Source: Vigna angularis (taxonomy: Eukaryota; Streptophyta; Magnoliopsida; Fabales; Fabaceae). Taken from it: 64,000 nucleotides of DNA. Every line of letters begins with the position of its first letter. The stretch's first letter is position 1. The position numbers and the translations under genes were made by a program. This document shows, one piece after another, positions 1 through 11,670 of this stretch. The notes under the pieces were generated by a model. It saw only the letters and a program-made list of their open reading frames with translations, made no database searches and was not told the DNA's origin. The DNA lies in contig NC_068971.1 of the NCBI RefSeq assembly GCF_016808095.1, positions 5,778,501-5,842,500 of the forward strand, read 5' to 3'.

Positions 1-1619
1 TAAAAGAGAAAATAGCTGGGAAAAAGAGAAAATAATAAAAGGCTTTATTAGTAAAGATAGATTAAAGCATACTCATATTAAATACTGAAAGAAAATATAT
101 AATACAACATGTCAAATTCAATGAGGAAACAACGCATATAAAGTGAGCATCTTTTATAATTGAGAAAAGTGTGATTTATACACTTTATTAAACTTGTGAC
201 ATATATAAATTGATAGTCATAAATAATGCTTCAATAGTTATAATAATTTATACTACTAACAGACTTTCTAATTGTTTTTCAACCTTTGTTGTGAAATAAT
301 AATAACTTAATATGCGTAAATAAACAAAACACAATCCTCGTCGGGCTTGATGTCTTTAAAAAGTAGTCTAGATTGTTTTTTATGAAACACAATATCCAAA
401 CATACACACACAAAATCTAAGCTATTACAAGTAAAGGGTTTTGACTCTCTCAATATGTAATATGTAATAAGAAGGTAAAAAAGTGATTAAATTTTATTTA
501 CGGAAAGTGACAATATTAATAAAGTTCACTCCATAAACAAAAATACACTTTACGAATAATTTTTTCTTCTTTTCCTTCTTATCATTACCCCCTCTCTTTC
601 ACTTATATATTTTCTTTTAGCAGTGTGTAGGCCAGAGTCTATGAATACATTGTATGGATCGTGTCTTGTGTCTATCTTACAAACAGTAAAAACTTTTTAA
701 AATTTCAAATTGATGTAAAATAAATTAGTCTTAAATACACAGCAGTGATTTACATTTCACAAGTTGTATTAATTTAGTTTTGCCAGCTGGTATGTGAAAG
801 AAAATGACAAGGTTTCAAATGGGAATAATTCAACCCTAATTAACAAGATATACAGGAAGAGGTGAAGGTCGAGTCAAAACCTCTTGAAATAAGTCAAAAA
901 ACTGTTATAAACTGATGAAGAAGTATTTGTAACCCTTGGGTCAACAAGCCTGTGTTTATGTTCATTGATGACCTAGAGAAAACACAGACACAAACATTAT
1001 ATTATTACTTTTAGTAAAGTAATTGTTCAACATGTGCAAGAATTACTTATTAGCTAAGGGTTCAAATATTTTAGGTTTTCTCTTTGTCGAAAGGTAACCT
1101 AGGTTTCCTAAATAATCATCCAACCTATCTCTCTCTCTTCTCTCTCTTCTCTCTCTCTCTCTCTTCTCTCTCTCATCACCCACTCCCACATCCTCCAAAG
1201 ATATAGACACAACATTTTAACTTCACCCCATGATTTAAAAACTTTATATAAATGTGGTTTTCAAAGAAATGAATAAAATAAGTACATAGTTTAATCCCAT
1301 GATGAATATTTTATTGTTCCGTATACTTTTCTGGTTGTGAGAATGGCTGCATGTTGCCCACTTTATTTGTCTCTCTCTTTCCCTTCCAACCTCATCCCAT
1401 TAATCCATTTTCTCTGCAGTACTCAATTGATCCCTTTGTTTTTCTATTCGTTTTGAGGTTTGAATCATTGGGCACTCCTAATACTTCTTTTAAAATTCCC
1501 TGTACATAATTTAATTTTCTTCATGTTACTATTCTCATTAAATTTCTGTTATTTTAATTGCTCCAATTTTTTTATTTCCTTTTGTTTTTCTGTTTACACT
1601 TCTTTAGAGCTTTGTGTGT
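1..1619. other. AT-rich region upstream of the AHL gene
   Basis: No gene is recognised here. The stretch is AT-rich and ends in the presumed promoter and 5' leader of the AHL gene. A TATA-like TTATATAAA lies near 1245 and a CT-rich microsatellite at 1128-1174. Several ATGs precede the AHL start, including one at 1523 whose frame overlaps it, so either transcription starts late or a leader intron is removed. This cannot be settled from sequence. Confidence 0.5.
1128..1174. repeat. CT-rich microsatellite
   Basis: Nearly pure alternation of TC and TTC on the + strand, about 450 bp upstream of the AHL start codon. Pyrimidine-rich tracts of this kind are common in plant core promoters and 5' leaders. 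Whether it acts as a promoter element here is inference. Confidence 0.85.
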
Positions 1620-2438
1620 ATGGCCGGCATAGACTTGGGTTCAGCATCGCATTTTGTTCATCATCGCCTTCAACGCCCTGACCTTGAAGACGATGACAAC
1701 CAACACGACCAAGACAACGACAACGTTAACAATCACGAAGGACTTGAGCTAGTTACCACAAATCAAGGTCCCGGTGATATTGTCGCTCGCAGGCCAAGAG
1801 GGAGACCTCCCGGTTCAAAGAACAAGCCTAAGCCACCAGTTATCATCACAAGAGAGAGTGCAAACACGCTTAGGGCTCACATCCTTGAAGTCAGCAGTGG
1901 CTGTGATGTTTTTGACTCCGTCGCTACCTACGCAAGGAAGCGCCAAAGAGGGATCTGTGTCCTCAGTGGGAGTGGCACCGTCACCAATGTCACGCTCCGG
2001 CAGCCGGCCGCAGCCGGCGCCGTTGTTACGCTTCACGGAAGGTTTGAGATCCTGTCTTTGTCGGGATCATTCCTTCCACCTCCTGCTCCACCCGGTGCCA
2101 CCAGTTTGACTGTGTTTCTTGGTGGAGGACAGGGCCAGGTTGTGGGTGGAAACGTTGTCGGTCCCTTGGTGGCTTCTGGGCCTGTTATTGTTATTGCTTC
2201 ATCTTTTACTAATGTAGCATACGAGAGGTTGCCTTTGGATGAAGAAGAATCTATGCAGATGCAACAGGGACAATCATCTGGTGGTGGTGGCGGTGGTGGT
2301 GGTAGCGGCGGTGGAGTCAGTAATAACTCTTTTCCTGACCCTTCTTCAGGGCTTCCATTCTTCAATTTGCCCTTAAACATGCCTCAGTTACCTGTTGATG
2401 GTTGGGCTGGGAATTCTGGTGGAAGGCAATCTTACTGA
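1620..2438 (+). CDS. AHL: AT-hook motif nuclear-localized protein (AHL), clade A, AHL23-like
   Basis: Predicted 272-residue nuclear DNA-binding protein. One AT-hook with the core [17 protein letters not shown] lies at about residues 57-73 and binds the minor groove of AT-rich DNA. A PPC/DUF296 domain follows (about 83-205) and carries GRFEIL at 140-145, typical of type-I PPC domains, which assemble AHL trimers and recruit other transcription factors. The N-terminus ([15 protein letters not shown]), the Gly run at about 221-232 and the C-terminal LPFFNLP motif match the AHL23-like branch. It has no intron, as expected for clade A. The start is the ATG at 1620; the frame is open two codons further upstream but without ATG. 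Family members regulate growth, flowering and hormone responses; the specific role of this copy is unknown. No defect is seen. Confidence 0.95.
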   Translation: MAGIDLGSASHFVHHRLQRPDLEDDDNQHDQDNDNVNNHEGLELVTTNQGPGDIVARRPRGRPPGSKNKPKPPVIITRESANTLRAHILEVSSGCDVFDSVATYARKRQRGICVLSGSGTVTNVTLRQPAAAGAVVTLHGRFEILSLSGSFLPPPAPPGATSLTVFLGGGQGQVVGGNVVGPLVASGPVIVIASSFTNVAYERLPLDEEESMQMQQGQSSGGGGGGGGSGGGVSNNSFPDPSSGLPFFNLPLNMPQLPVDGWAGNSGGRQSY

Positions 2439-3272
2439 TCCACCTTCTTTGGGGGCACAAAGGTGAGAAGTTGAATTCATATCATATCATACATATATTT
2501 TGCTTCCCTCTCTAAATTTCCTTCTTTCCTTTGAATTGTTTGTGAGGAAGTACTGATATTTATCTGTTCAAGACTCCTTTTGTTTGGCTAGGTATGTTGT
2601 AAGGACTCAGTTTCTAGGAACAACTGTAAAACGTGTTTATCTTGGTTGTTGGAGTTGCTAGATTAGTCCGTTGAGCATTAACCTTGAGATCAATAAATCA
2701 TAGGCTCAAATCAATAACACAAATATATATATATATGTTTTGGATTACGATGTTCCGTTTTTGTTTTCATCTAACATGTTACAGTTCCTTGTTTCCATGA
2801 TTTAGCATATCTCGGGAGGAACATGGTTTTTGGTAGTTTAAACCTAACATGTGAAAACATTATAACAAAAACTCAATGTTGAAGCTGCATGGATAACCTT
2901 CTGGCTCATCAAATAATCAAGACAAAATCACTTATCTTGTTTTGTTGGTATTCTAGCTAGACAATAATTAATTAAGGGAATCCTAACATTATTTCTTTTG
3001 ACCGAGTGAAGTTGAACATCTCTCTCTTATAATTTAAGTAACTCCACCACAAACAAGTGGGGAAAAACTAATTATATATTTCTTTGTTTCTGTTTCCATT
3101 ATTTCATTCATTAGACCGTTTGTTAGAAGTCGTATACATGTAATAACCTTAATTAATGTCTTTCCAACATATGAAATCTAAAGCTTCTAACCTTGATCCT
3201 TCTAAACAAAAGGAAAGTGTTTAAAGAAAAGCATATTAAAGAAAAAACAACGAAGAGTGGGAGGAAAGAAAA

Positions 3273-3289
3273 GTGTGTGTGTGTGTGTG
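3273..3289. repeat. (GT)n microsatellite
   Basis: Eight to nine GT units in AT-rich intergenic DNA. Confidence 0.85.
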
Positions 3290-3866
3290 AGATAGATCTC
3301 TAAGAGTGTTATAAAATACTTTAGGGAGTTACAAAAGTGTTTGGTTTGACATTATCCAATGGTTCAAAGCGACAAAACCTATTCAAGCAAATACTTTACG
3401 AAACTAAGAATATTTTGCAGCTTGTCTCGCAGTGGATGAACTAACTTGGATTGCTAGATTGAGCGACTAATTCAATTCTTTCGTTTTATACGTGAAATTC
3501 CTGAAGATAGGATTTAACCTAATTCAGACTTGTCGTACCTAACAGATTATGTTAAAAGCATAACATGAACTCTATTACAAGTTTTGCTTCCATATTTTGT
3601 GAAACTTTTCTTATGGTTATCACATGAAAATTTATAAAATTCACCCAAAAGTCCGCAGAAAACTCAGTTGTTATGAAAAAAAATGTTATTCATAAATGTT
3701 GTGAAATTATAACCGGATTATAATCATAGGTATGAGGGGATAATTCGTCATTTCTTGTCAAGGTTTTTGAGTTTGAATCACTTCGGTTGTGTTGTTCACA
3801 TTTTCCTCTTCACCCCTCACATAAAACCTAATTTTAATTTGGATTTCTCTTAGCTAAAAATCTCTG

Positions 3867-3867
<1 letters not shown>

Positions 3868-3939
<72 letters not shown>
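3868..3939. repeat. (TA)n microsatellite
   Basis: About 36 uninterrupted TA units; probably polymorphic in length and self-complementary. Confidence 0.95.
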
Positions 3940-3942
<3 letters not shown>

Positions 3943-5743
3943 TCTGCATTATAACTTAATAATGACAGCAACATTTTACATCCCTTTCAATAAATTTTTT
4001 TGCTTGCTTGTTTCACTTGATCTTGTATCGTTTTCTTTGATTGATTAGCCTGGCTTGCGTTTTCAGTTTTCTCTTTGATTTAAACACCAAATTAACCTCT
4101 CCTCTCTCCTTTCCTTGTTTGCATCATCCCTAATCCACACTGTCATTATCCTTGGTAGGTTCAGACAACTTTTTCCTCACTTTTTTGTTTCTTTTTCCAT
4201 TGTAAAATCATTCCCATATTTCATGCATTTTCTCATAAACAATTATAAGGTTCTCTGGTTTAGCAGTATGAGGTATCTTTTGTATCTTACCATAAACTTA
4301 ATAAGATCACGTCCTGGAAAAGATTCAAACATGCATATGTAATTTGAAACCCTATCCAAAATTTCGCCTCCAAAATCTCTGTGTAAAAAAAATTGTAACA
4401 TTCGATGTACCATGTTGAATTCGAACGATATGCTAAGGATTGAATAACTGAGTAACGATTTGGACAGCTTGAGATATTAACTATGTGATAACTTGTTATT
4501 ACGTAAAACTATATCATTGACTTACGGAAACCACGTCAAATTAGAAGAGATTCCTTACAAATAAAATCTATTTGGGATAGTGACTTTGATACAAGCATAT
4601 GTCATTTCCAAATTATTAGTAAGGAAAAACGCTTAAAGATACCATTTAAGGATTCAAATTCATAAGAGAAGTGGTGGTCAAAAGACGGAAAGAAGTTAAA
4701 ATTTCTTACAATCTTAAAAGGTTGTGAAGAAATAATTAAGAGGGTGATAGGATCTAGAAAAGTAATAACTCAAGAGGATATTCTCTCCTAAATGATTTAC
4801 AACAAATTACATATAAAAAACAAGGAATGGAGACAGTGTATGAAGAACAAGAACAACCCAAGATAGAACATGAGTAAAATATATCAACCCTGGGCTAACT
4901 AAAACAAACTTTATACGATATATTAATGTTTGTGGATATGATAAAAGAGGGTCAGGTATCCCAAATATAATGATGCATATCTAAAGAAATAAATACATTG
5001 TAAATTCCTAAATATGTTATTCATAACCATTTATTGCATTTCAATCAATCTAACATCTTTTATGGAGTTGTCATAATTTTTCCGTGAAAAATAGATGTAA
5101 GAATAAATTTCATCCTTAGTGCTCATAGTATAAATCATCATTGCAAAGAAAAGTTTTGACGTCGGTTATTTTGAACTTCACTTAAAGAAACATATACAAA
5201 TAAATAAAAAAGGATGAACTTTTAACTCAGTTTTGAACGGAAGCCTAACCTTCTATATTAGGTTTCAGTTATCAAATAAAGCAAAACATAAAACCATAAA
5301 AAAATAATAGAAAAAAAAGAATAAACTTTGGTTATCAAAAAACGGAAACCTAATAATTTTTTATTTTAAAAATGATTTAATTTTAAGAAGAGATTAGGAG
5401 TTGGTTCTCCAAATAACCAAAACATAATCTCATAAAAATTAAATTATTTTTAAAATAGAAAAGTATTAAACTTCAATTATTACCGAAATGTAAAATATGT
5501 TTCTTTTTTATGTTTAATAATCGAAACCTAATGTAAACGTTTTTATTTTATATAATTTTTTGTTTTTCTTTATGTCTACATATCAAACCTGCTTGAAAAG
5601 AAAACAATTAGAAGAATATGCACACAAAATCTATTAATAACAATATATAAATGACAATGTTATACCACTATACTTTAAATAATTTACATATAAATGTTTC
5701 ACGTACTATTCTACATTTCTATTATATATCTTACATGAACTTT

Positions 5744-5748
<5 letters not shown>

Positions 5749-5797
<49 letters not shown>
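5749..5797. repeat. (TA)n microsatellite
   Basis: About 24 TA units ending some 60 bp before the Mutator-type element at 5859. Confidence 0.95.
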
Positions 5798-5799
<2 letters not shown>

Positions 5800-5858
5800 T
5801 TATTGTGCATTTGTATAAGATTCTTTAATCTTTACACAAAAGACAATAATTTTAATTA

Positions 5859-7194
5859 GGTTTAATGTCTCGGGAGGTCCCTATTTTCGGCGTGAATCTC
5901 AAATAGGTCCCTTTTCTTTTCGGCGTCTCAATTAGGTCCCCATTTTTGTAAAATTGTAACAATTAAAGGCCTAACGTCAAATTGGACAAACGGCCGTTTA
6001 ATTATTTATTACGTGGCATGGGCAGTGTTTTCAGCAATCACAGTGGCATTAAAAAAGAGTTTCAATTAAAAAGTATGAGGTTAAATCAGAGGGTACAGTG
6101 GAAAAATTTGATTATGATTCTCATCTCACGCTGACTTTCTATCAAACACCTTGTCTTCAACCTTCTCTTCAACCTCGTCATGTTTATCATCCCAAACCCC
6201 ACATAACAAATCTCACCCCTTTCTATTTTTCAGCACAGATGTATCCACCCCTCATCACACAAACCTCGTCTTCTCTCTTCATTCTTTCCACTCTACACAA
6301 TCTCAATTTTCCAAAACCATGGCACTTTCTTCTGCAACTGCTTCCTCCAGATTCATACTTTCCCCACCTGCATCATCTACAGTTTCTTCCATTCCCTCAC
6401 CCAGTTCAATGCTGGACTGAGAAATAAAATTACCACTACTTTCTTCAGCCATCATTAACAAAATCGAGCCCAAGCCAAATCAGGATTTCGAACCTCTAAA
6501 GGAGTCACGCGTCAGTGACGGTGGTTGGGAACTGCAGCTGCACCGGCGCGAGCGGAATTGAACCACGGAGGCACTAGAGGCGGCCCGATTTGAAGCAGCG
6601 GCGGCGTGGCGACTGGATCCGAAGCAGCGCTGGTGGCGGTTGCTGGCGTTGGTCGCGTGTAGCACTGGCAAATCTGAGCCGCGTGCAGAGAAAGAAGAAG
6701 CGTCGCGACCGTCTTGATCCTGGTGACGAGCGGCGGCATGGGCAACGTCCTGGGTGGCCGGCGTCAGCCTCGCGCTCGAAGAATAGAAGACAGCGGCGCC
6801 GCGGTCGGTCGTGGTTCCGATGGCGCCTGAGGTCACCGTCGACGCCGAGACTGGTAGAGGTCGTCCCCTTTTTGCGGTGGCTGTGTGGGCAGAGGTAAGT
6901 ATCTCTGGATTTCTCTCGTTCAGAAGAGAAGATGGAGAGGGGAAGATGAGTTTTCCCACTGTGCCCTTTCCTATGATGTTTTTAATACAAAACTCTTTTT
7001 TAATTCCACCTCTGATTTCTGAAAGCACTGCCCATGCCACGTAATAAAGAATTAAACGGCCGTTTGTCTAATATGACGGTAGGCCTTTAATTGTTACAAT
7101 TTTACAAAAATAGAGACCCAATTGAAACGCCGAAAAGAAAAGGGACCTATTTGAGATTCACGCCGAAAATAGGGACCTACCGAGACATTAAACC
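5859..7194. mobile_element. Mutator-type (Pack-MULE-like) transposon, non-autonomous
   Basis: A 1,336-bp element with long terminal inverted repeats of about 176 bp (5859-6034 and 7019-7194). The ends read GGTTTAATGTCTCGG and CCGAGACATTAAACC. It is flanked by a perfect 9-bp direct repeat TTTTAATTA (5850-5858 and 7195-7203). Long TIRs plus a 9-bp duplication are the hallmark of Mutator-like elements. No transposase is encoded. The interior (about 6035-7018) is strikingly GC-rich at 6500-6900 compared with the surrounding DNA and looks like captured host gene sequence, the defining trait of a Pack-MULE. The two TIRs are still very similar, so insertion was fairly recent. Confidence 0.85.
6319..6900 (+). 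pseudogene. Probable captured host gene fragments inside the Mutator-type element
   Basis: An ATG at 6319 in context ACCATGGC opens a 34-codon frame that begins MALSSATASSRFILSPPA and is rich in Ser, Ala and Pro with almost no acidic residues, like a chloroplast transit peptide. It stops at 6418-6420, but a neighbouring frame stays open to about 6560, suggesting a frameshift in a once longer coding sequence. The GC-rich block at about 6500-6895 is open in several frames on both strands and ends in AGAGGTAAGT (around 6892-6901), a good splice-donor match, as if an exon-intron border was captured. The donor gene was not identified. The opposite-strand open frame at 6480-7040 is judged a by-product of base composition. 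Confidence 0.4.
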
Positions 7195-7203
7195 TTTTAA
7201 TTA

Positions 7204-7674
7204 ATATATAAAAGATAAAGTTGCAAAAATTTCAATAAATTATAACTATTTCCAAATCGGTTATAATACGAACACGAACACGAATAACGGTTGTTATCCA
7301 TTGTATAACATAGTAATTACGTCTATATGAACTAGTTTATTTCGAATACAATAATATATTAACACAATTATAAATAATCAAAAAAGAAAAGGAATCACAT
7401 AATTATATATAATTGAAACAAAATATCAAACCTCAGAGGAATAATCATGAAAGTTTTTTAGTTGTAGTAGTTGATCTCTCTAACAACATGTTATATCCAA
7501 CAAATAAACTATGAAAAAAGAAATGTTTTAAGATACATTTATGTAACAAAAGAAATTCATAAAATTAAGATTTTTATTTATATATTAATTGTTTAAGATG
7601 GTTAAGGAGAGACTCGTGTAACTAAACCATAAAACTTGTTTTCAGTGCTTGTTTAAGATAAAAATTTCTTAAAT
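7204..7674. other. AT-rich spacer between two transposons
   Basis: No gene, repeat or regulatory site recognised between the Mutator-type element and the fold-back element. Confidence 0.6.
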
Positions 7675-7683
7675 TATTTAGAA

Positions 7684-8225
7684 GGTTTAATACGTATTTT
7701 GGTCCCTCTTTTCGTAGGGTCTGTTCAAATTGGTCCTACTTTTTTTCAAAAGTTCACTAAGATCCCACTTTTCACAAAAACGATGCACGTTAGTCCTTTT
7801 TTAGGTTTAATACGTGTTTTGGTCTCTCTTTTCGTAGGGTCTGTTCAAATTGGTCCTACTTTTTTTCAAAAGTTCCCTATTTTGATCCCTATTTTGATCC
7901 CTCTTAGTGAACTTTTCGTATTTTGGTGAGCTGTACATTTTTCGTTGAGGTGAACTTTTGAGGGATCAAAATGTACAGCTCACCAAAATACGAAAAGTTC
8001 ACTAAGAGGGATCAAAATAGGGATCAAAATAGGAAACTTTTGAAAAAAAGTAGGACCAATTTGAACAGACCCTACGAAAAGAGGGACCAAAACACGTATT
8101 AAACCTAAAAAAGGACTAACGTGCATCGATTTTGCGAAAAGTGGGATCTTAGTGAACTTTTGAAAAAAAGTAGGACCAATTTGAACAGACCCTACGAAAA
8201 GAGGGACCAAAATACGTATTAAACC
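7684..8225. mobile_element. Fold-back MITE, Mutator-like, with 9-bp target duplication
   Basis: A 542-bp near-perfect palindrome: arms at 7684-7940 and about 7968-8225 with a spacer of about 27 bp. The ends read GGTTTAATACG and CGTATTAAACC. It is flanked by the perfect 9-bp direct repeat TATTTAGAA (7675-7683 and 8226-8234), which places it in the Mutator superfamily. Each arm contains an internal direct duplication of about 80 bp starting with the terminal GGTTTAATACG (copies from 7684 and about 7804). Spurious 76-residue frames appear in both arms because they are mirror images. No coding capacity. A transcript would fold into one very long hairpin. Confidence 0.85.
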
Positions 8226-8234
8226 TATTTAGAA

Positions 8235-11200
8235 TTATCTTGTCAATCACATCTTTCCGTGGATAGGAAATGGTACAAAAAATATTCTTGCCTTTGTGCA
8301 ACAAGGCTGCCAAAAATTTCGAGGACTAAATTGGTTAGGCCTATTTTTTTTTCTTCTATTTGGTACCAACAATAAGACTTGGCCCATGATTTTTGGTGGT
8401 ATAAACTTTGCACATTTCTTCTAACAATAGGCCCAAATCATATTAATGAACTAAAGTTATCACTTAATATCATTGAATGTTAACTCTTTTAGAAACTACT
8501 TGACTGCACCTTTAGATGAAAATAAAGAAATTTTGTAAGCTATAATAAATACACTGTATCAAACTTAATAAATAAAATGTTTACATTCATAACTCACAGA
8601 AATACTTACATTTGTGGTTACAAAATTCAAGTTGTCATGAAGATATCTCATGTCCAAATGTTGATTAATAGTAACCGAATATGTGACGTAAATCATCCCT
8701 GGAAATCTTGTTTAAAGTTGTCTCAGATTGGTTTTATGAGACCAAGTTGTCATGAAGAAATCTTGATTTCTTCCTTTGAATTTTTTTCAAAATGTTTGTT
8801 CCTCAATTTGCAGCTAAAAGCTTAAACGCAAAAAAAAAAAAAAAGAATTTTATTTTATATATATAAAGAGTCTCTAAAGAACTTTTAGTAGAAAATTGAG
8901 AATTTTTCTTCATTAAGAGGACTTCTGTTGTTGGTTGTATCTTATGGTAACTAACAAAGCTAGGATGGTACTTATAAGAGAATTTCTCCAAAGCAATGGA
9001 TTCATTAGGAAATGGAATTAATAGTCAGCTTTAATTATAGTTAATGTCAACAAAACTAAACTTTTGGTGGTATCATTTATCCAATAATAATTATAATCAC
9101 ACTAGTTTAATTTTAATTTTTTAACTTGTATAGTATGTTTTGGTTTTGAAGAACGCATATAAAATTAATTTTAAAATTTTATGAACTTAGGTTTCGGTTG
9201 TCAAAAACTGAAGTTATATACTTCGGTTATTAAAGAATGTTCTAAAATTTTCAAAATTTTTTAAAATTTTCATTTTATTATTTATTTTATCTAAATAGTA
9301 CATAGTTGGGTGTAACATAACTGAAATCATATATCTCTTTTAGTTTCGATTATTTGAGAATTGATGTCGAAAGATGTGTCAAAATTTTTAAAAATTTCAT
9401 TAATTTTTTTTCTTAAGATGTCATATGACTTTGGTGGTTAACTAAAATTTTAGAATTCTCACTCTTTTTTATTTGTTTATCTTAGTAGGACATATGGCCT
9501 AGGCTTTGAAATAAATGAAGCCATGTGTCCTTCCTACTTCGATTTTCTGCAAAACTGAGATTAAAATGTTGGTTAAAATTTTAAAATTGTCATTTTTTTT
9601 TATTTTATATGAATAGGACATATGGCCTAGGATTTTAAATAATCGGTGTTATATGTCTTTTCTGCTTTGATTGTCTAAGAAATCAAAGCCAAAAAATTTA
9701 TTAAAATTTCAAAATTGCCATTATTTGTTTTTATTTGAACAAGACACATCGTCTTGGGTTTTAAACAACCAAGGTCATATGTCCTTTATGTTTCGATTCT
9801 TATAATAATCGATGCCAAAATGTTGATTAAAATTTTACAAATATCACTAAAATTTATAATTTTTTATTTTATTACCAGTTTTAGGTTTTGGTTTTACGAA
9901 TAATTCATGTTATAGAGTAGTTATTGCTTCAGTTATTAGAATAATTGATGTCACATGTCTTTTTAGGGTTAAAATTCACGAAAGAAACAAAGATAAACAG
10001 TTGTGTTACAGTTTTCTTCTTCTTTTCTTTGTAAACCAGTTGCCGCATTCACTCTGTCAACTGCCAATGTCTCTGAACACCACCGTCATTGCATCATTAA
10101 ACATTTCATTCCTCTTTGTGTTGCTTATGTCATTCGTCGTCTCTACCGCCTTAGTGAGTGTGATTCTCGTGTCTTGTTTTGTCCACTCTTGCTTTTCTTT
10201 GTTCACTCTTGCTTTGCTTTGCTTTATTGATGCTTTAGGAGGAAAGATGAATATGATGTCTGAGATGAGTATGATGTTTAGGAGCAAAGATGAATATGAT
10301 GCTTGAGATGGATATGTTGTTATACTTTTGTTAAGATGTAAAGATAAAAAAGTAACTCTATATGGTGGCCTACCTCACTTAAAATGTTGTATTGATGTTG
10401 AAAGAATTGTTCTCTCACAGTAGCAGGTAATATTTTGTATTTTAGCAATACATTCACTTTGTAATTTACTATAAAAATAGAATTCATGTAAATTTAAAAA
10501 ATACATGTACATTTTATTATGCATGACAATTAATGTAAAGTAAAAATAATATTATTATTAGTATACAATCTAATTTTGCTTTTATGAATAATATGATTAT
10601 TTGTATTCAGGTATTATAATATTGTATTCAAATTGTGTAGTTCTCCAAAACACGGGTATTGTCACATCCTTCTCCATTGTAGCTCGCCTTTCATACTCCC
10701 AAGTTTCTATTATTCTCTTGAAAATTTATGTTTAATATGAGCCTATAAATTTTGTGTATGTTGTTTGTTTTTTGTATGTTGGATATGTGATTAATTATAT
10801 ACTTAAGTATATTGGTGTATTGAGTTAGTCTTAGTTTCTTATTTGAAATTCAATACAAAAATTATTTATTGTTCCGAGTTTTTTGAAGAAATATATGTTT
10901 TAAAAAACTTATATAAAAGGAAGTAGTACTAATAATTTATAAGTATTAAATCTTGAATTGTCCGGTTCGACAGTTTAAAAAGATTAATAATTTCTTCCTA
11001 ATTTATTAGTGCATATATATTTTAATATACATGTCTTAAAATTTATGAATATTTACTAACTGTGTTTTGTATTTATTTTTGGATACATATTTGATTCTGG
11101 TTTACAATCACTTTCATTTCGTATAATAAATCAATGTGAAATGCTGACAAAATTTCATGAAATTTAAGATATGTTGTTTAAAATTAATATTTATAATGAA

Positions 11201-11670
11201 CTAAAGAGTGAATAGTTTTTAATGGGATAAGATCTTGGATATATATAATAAATTTATTTTATTATGTAAAATATTATTTTATGATTTTTTATATAATTAT
11301 TTTAATGTTTAATTCATTGTAAATATAATTTTACTAGTGAACTACATAAAAATAATTTAATAACTATAATATAATAATTAAATATTATTATTATAAATAT
11401 TTTTCACACCTCCAACATGCATTAAAGTTTAAAAAATTGAAAATATTAACATGTTATCATAAATTTAGTACATGAACTAAAGTTTTATCACGAGACAGGT
11501 TGAATAATAAAATATTCGTAGTCAATTTGGATAAATGTTTGTCTTGTAATAAATATGTGCTTATAATTTCTCTAAGTTTACAATTAATTATGATCCTTAG
11601 ATATTTTTATTAGAAATATTAGTATTAAAAATTTAAAATTTGAGTCTAATAGAATATTCTAAGTAGAATA
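8235..11670. other. AT-rich intergenic DNA
   Basis: No gene recognised. It holds a poly-A run near 8830 and a diverged hairpin repeat at about 9480-9790. A segment at about 10000-10310 is open in several frames without a credible ATG start or known domain and is left uncalled. Confidence 0.5.
9480..9790. repeat. Diverged tandem repeat, about 126-bp period, with inverted repeats
   Basis: Three recognisable units share the phrase GACATATGGCCTAGG or a variant. Each unit has an inverted repeat of 9-11 bp: 9488-9498 with 9520-9530, 9615-9623 with 9651-9659, and 9741-9749 with 9777-9785. The spacing between units is 127 and 126 bp. Sequences between units are diverged. Similar but weaker phrases continue upstream to about 9180 and downstream to about 9960. 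Confidence 0.55.

Larger units (their letters stand above)
2439..5849. other. 3' flank of AHL and AT-rich intergenic DNA
   Basis: No gene is recognised. A possible polyadenylation signal AATAAA sits at 2692-2697, about 255 bp after the AHL stop. The rest is AT-rich with a GT microsatellite at 3273-3289 and TA microsatellites at 3868-3939 and 5749-5797. Around 5160-5560 there are degenerate phrases such as TCGGTTAT, GGTTTC and TAATCG with short inverted repeats, resembling the hairpin repeat at 9.5-9.8 kb; no element boundary was found. Confidence 0.5.

Noticed and set aside
6480..7040. 186-codon minus-strand open frame in the Mutator-type element
   Set aside because: Overlaps the GC-rich captured block and the right TIR, no known domain, and frames are open on both strands there; attributed to base composition.
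10001..10306. 101-codon hydrophobic frame
   Set aside because: No ATG at the left end, no recognisable family, AT-rich intergenic setting; hydrophobicity follows from T-rich codons.
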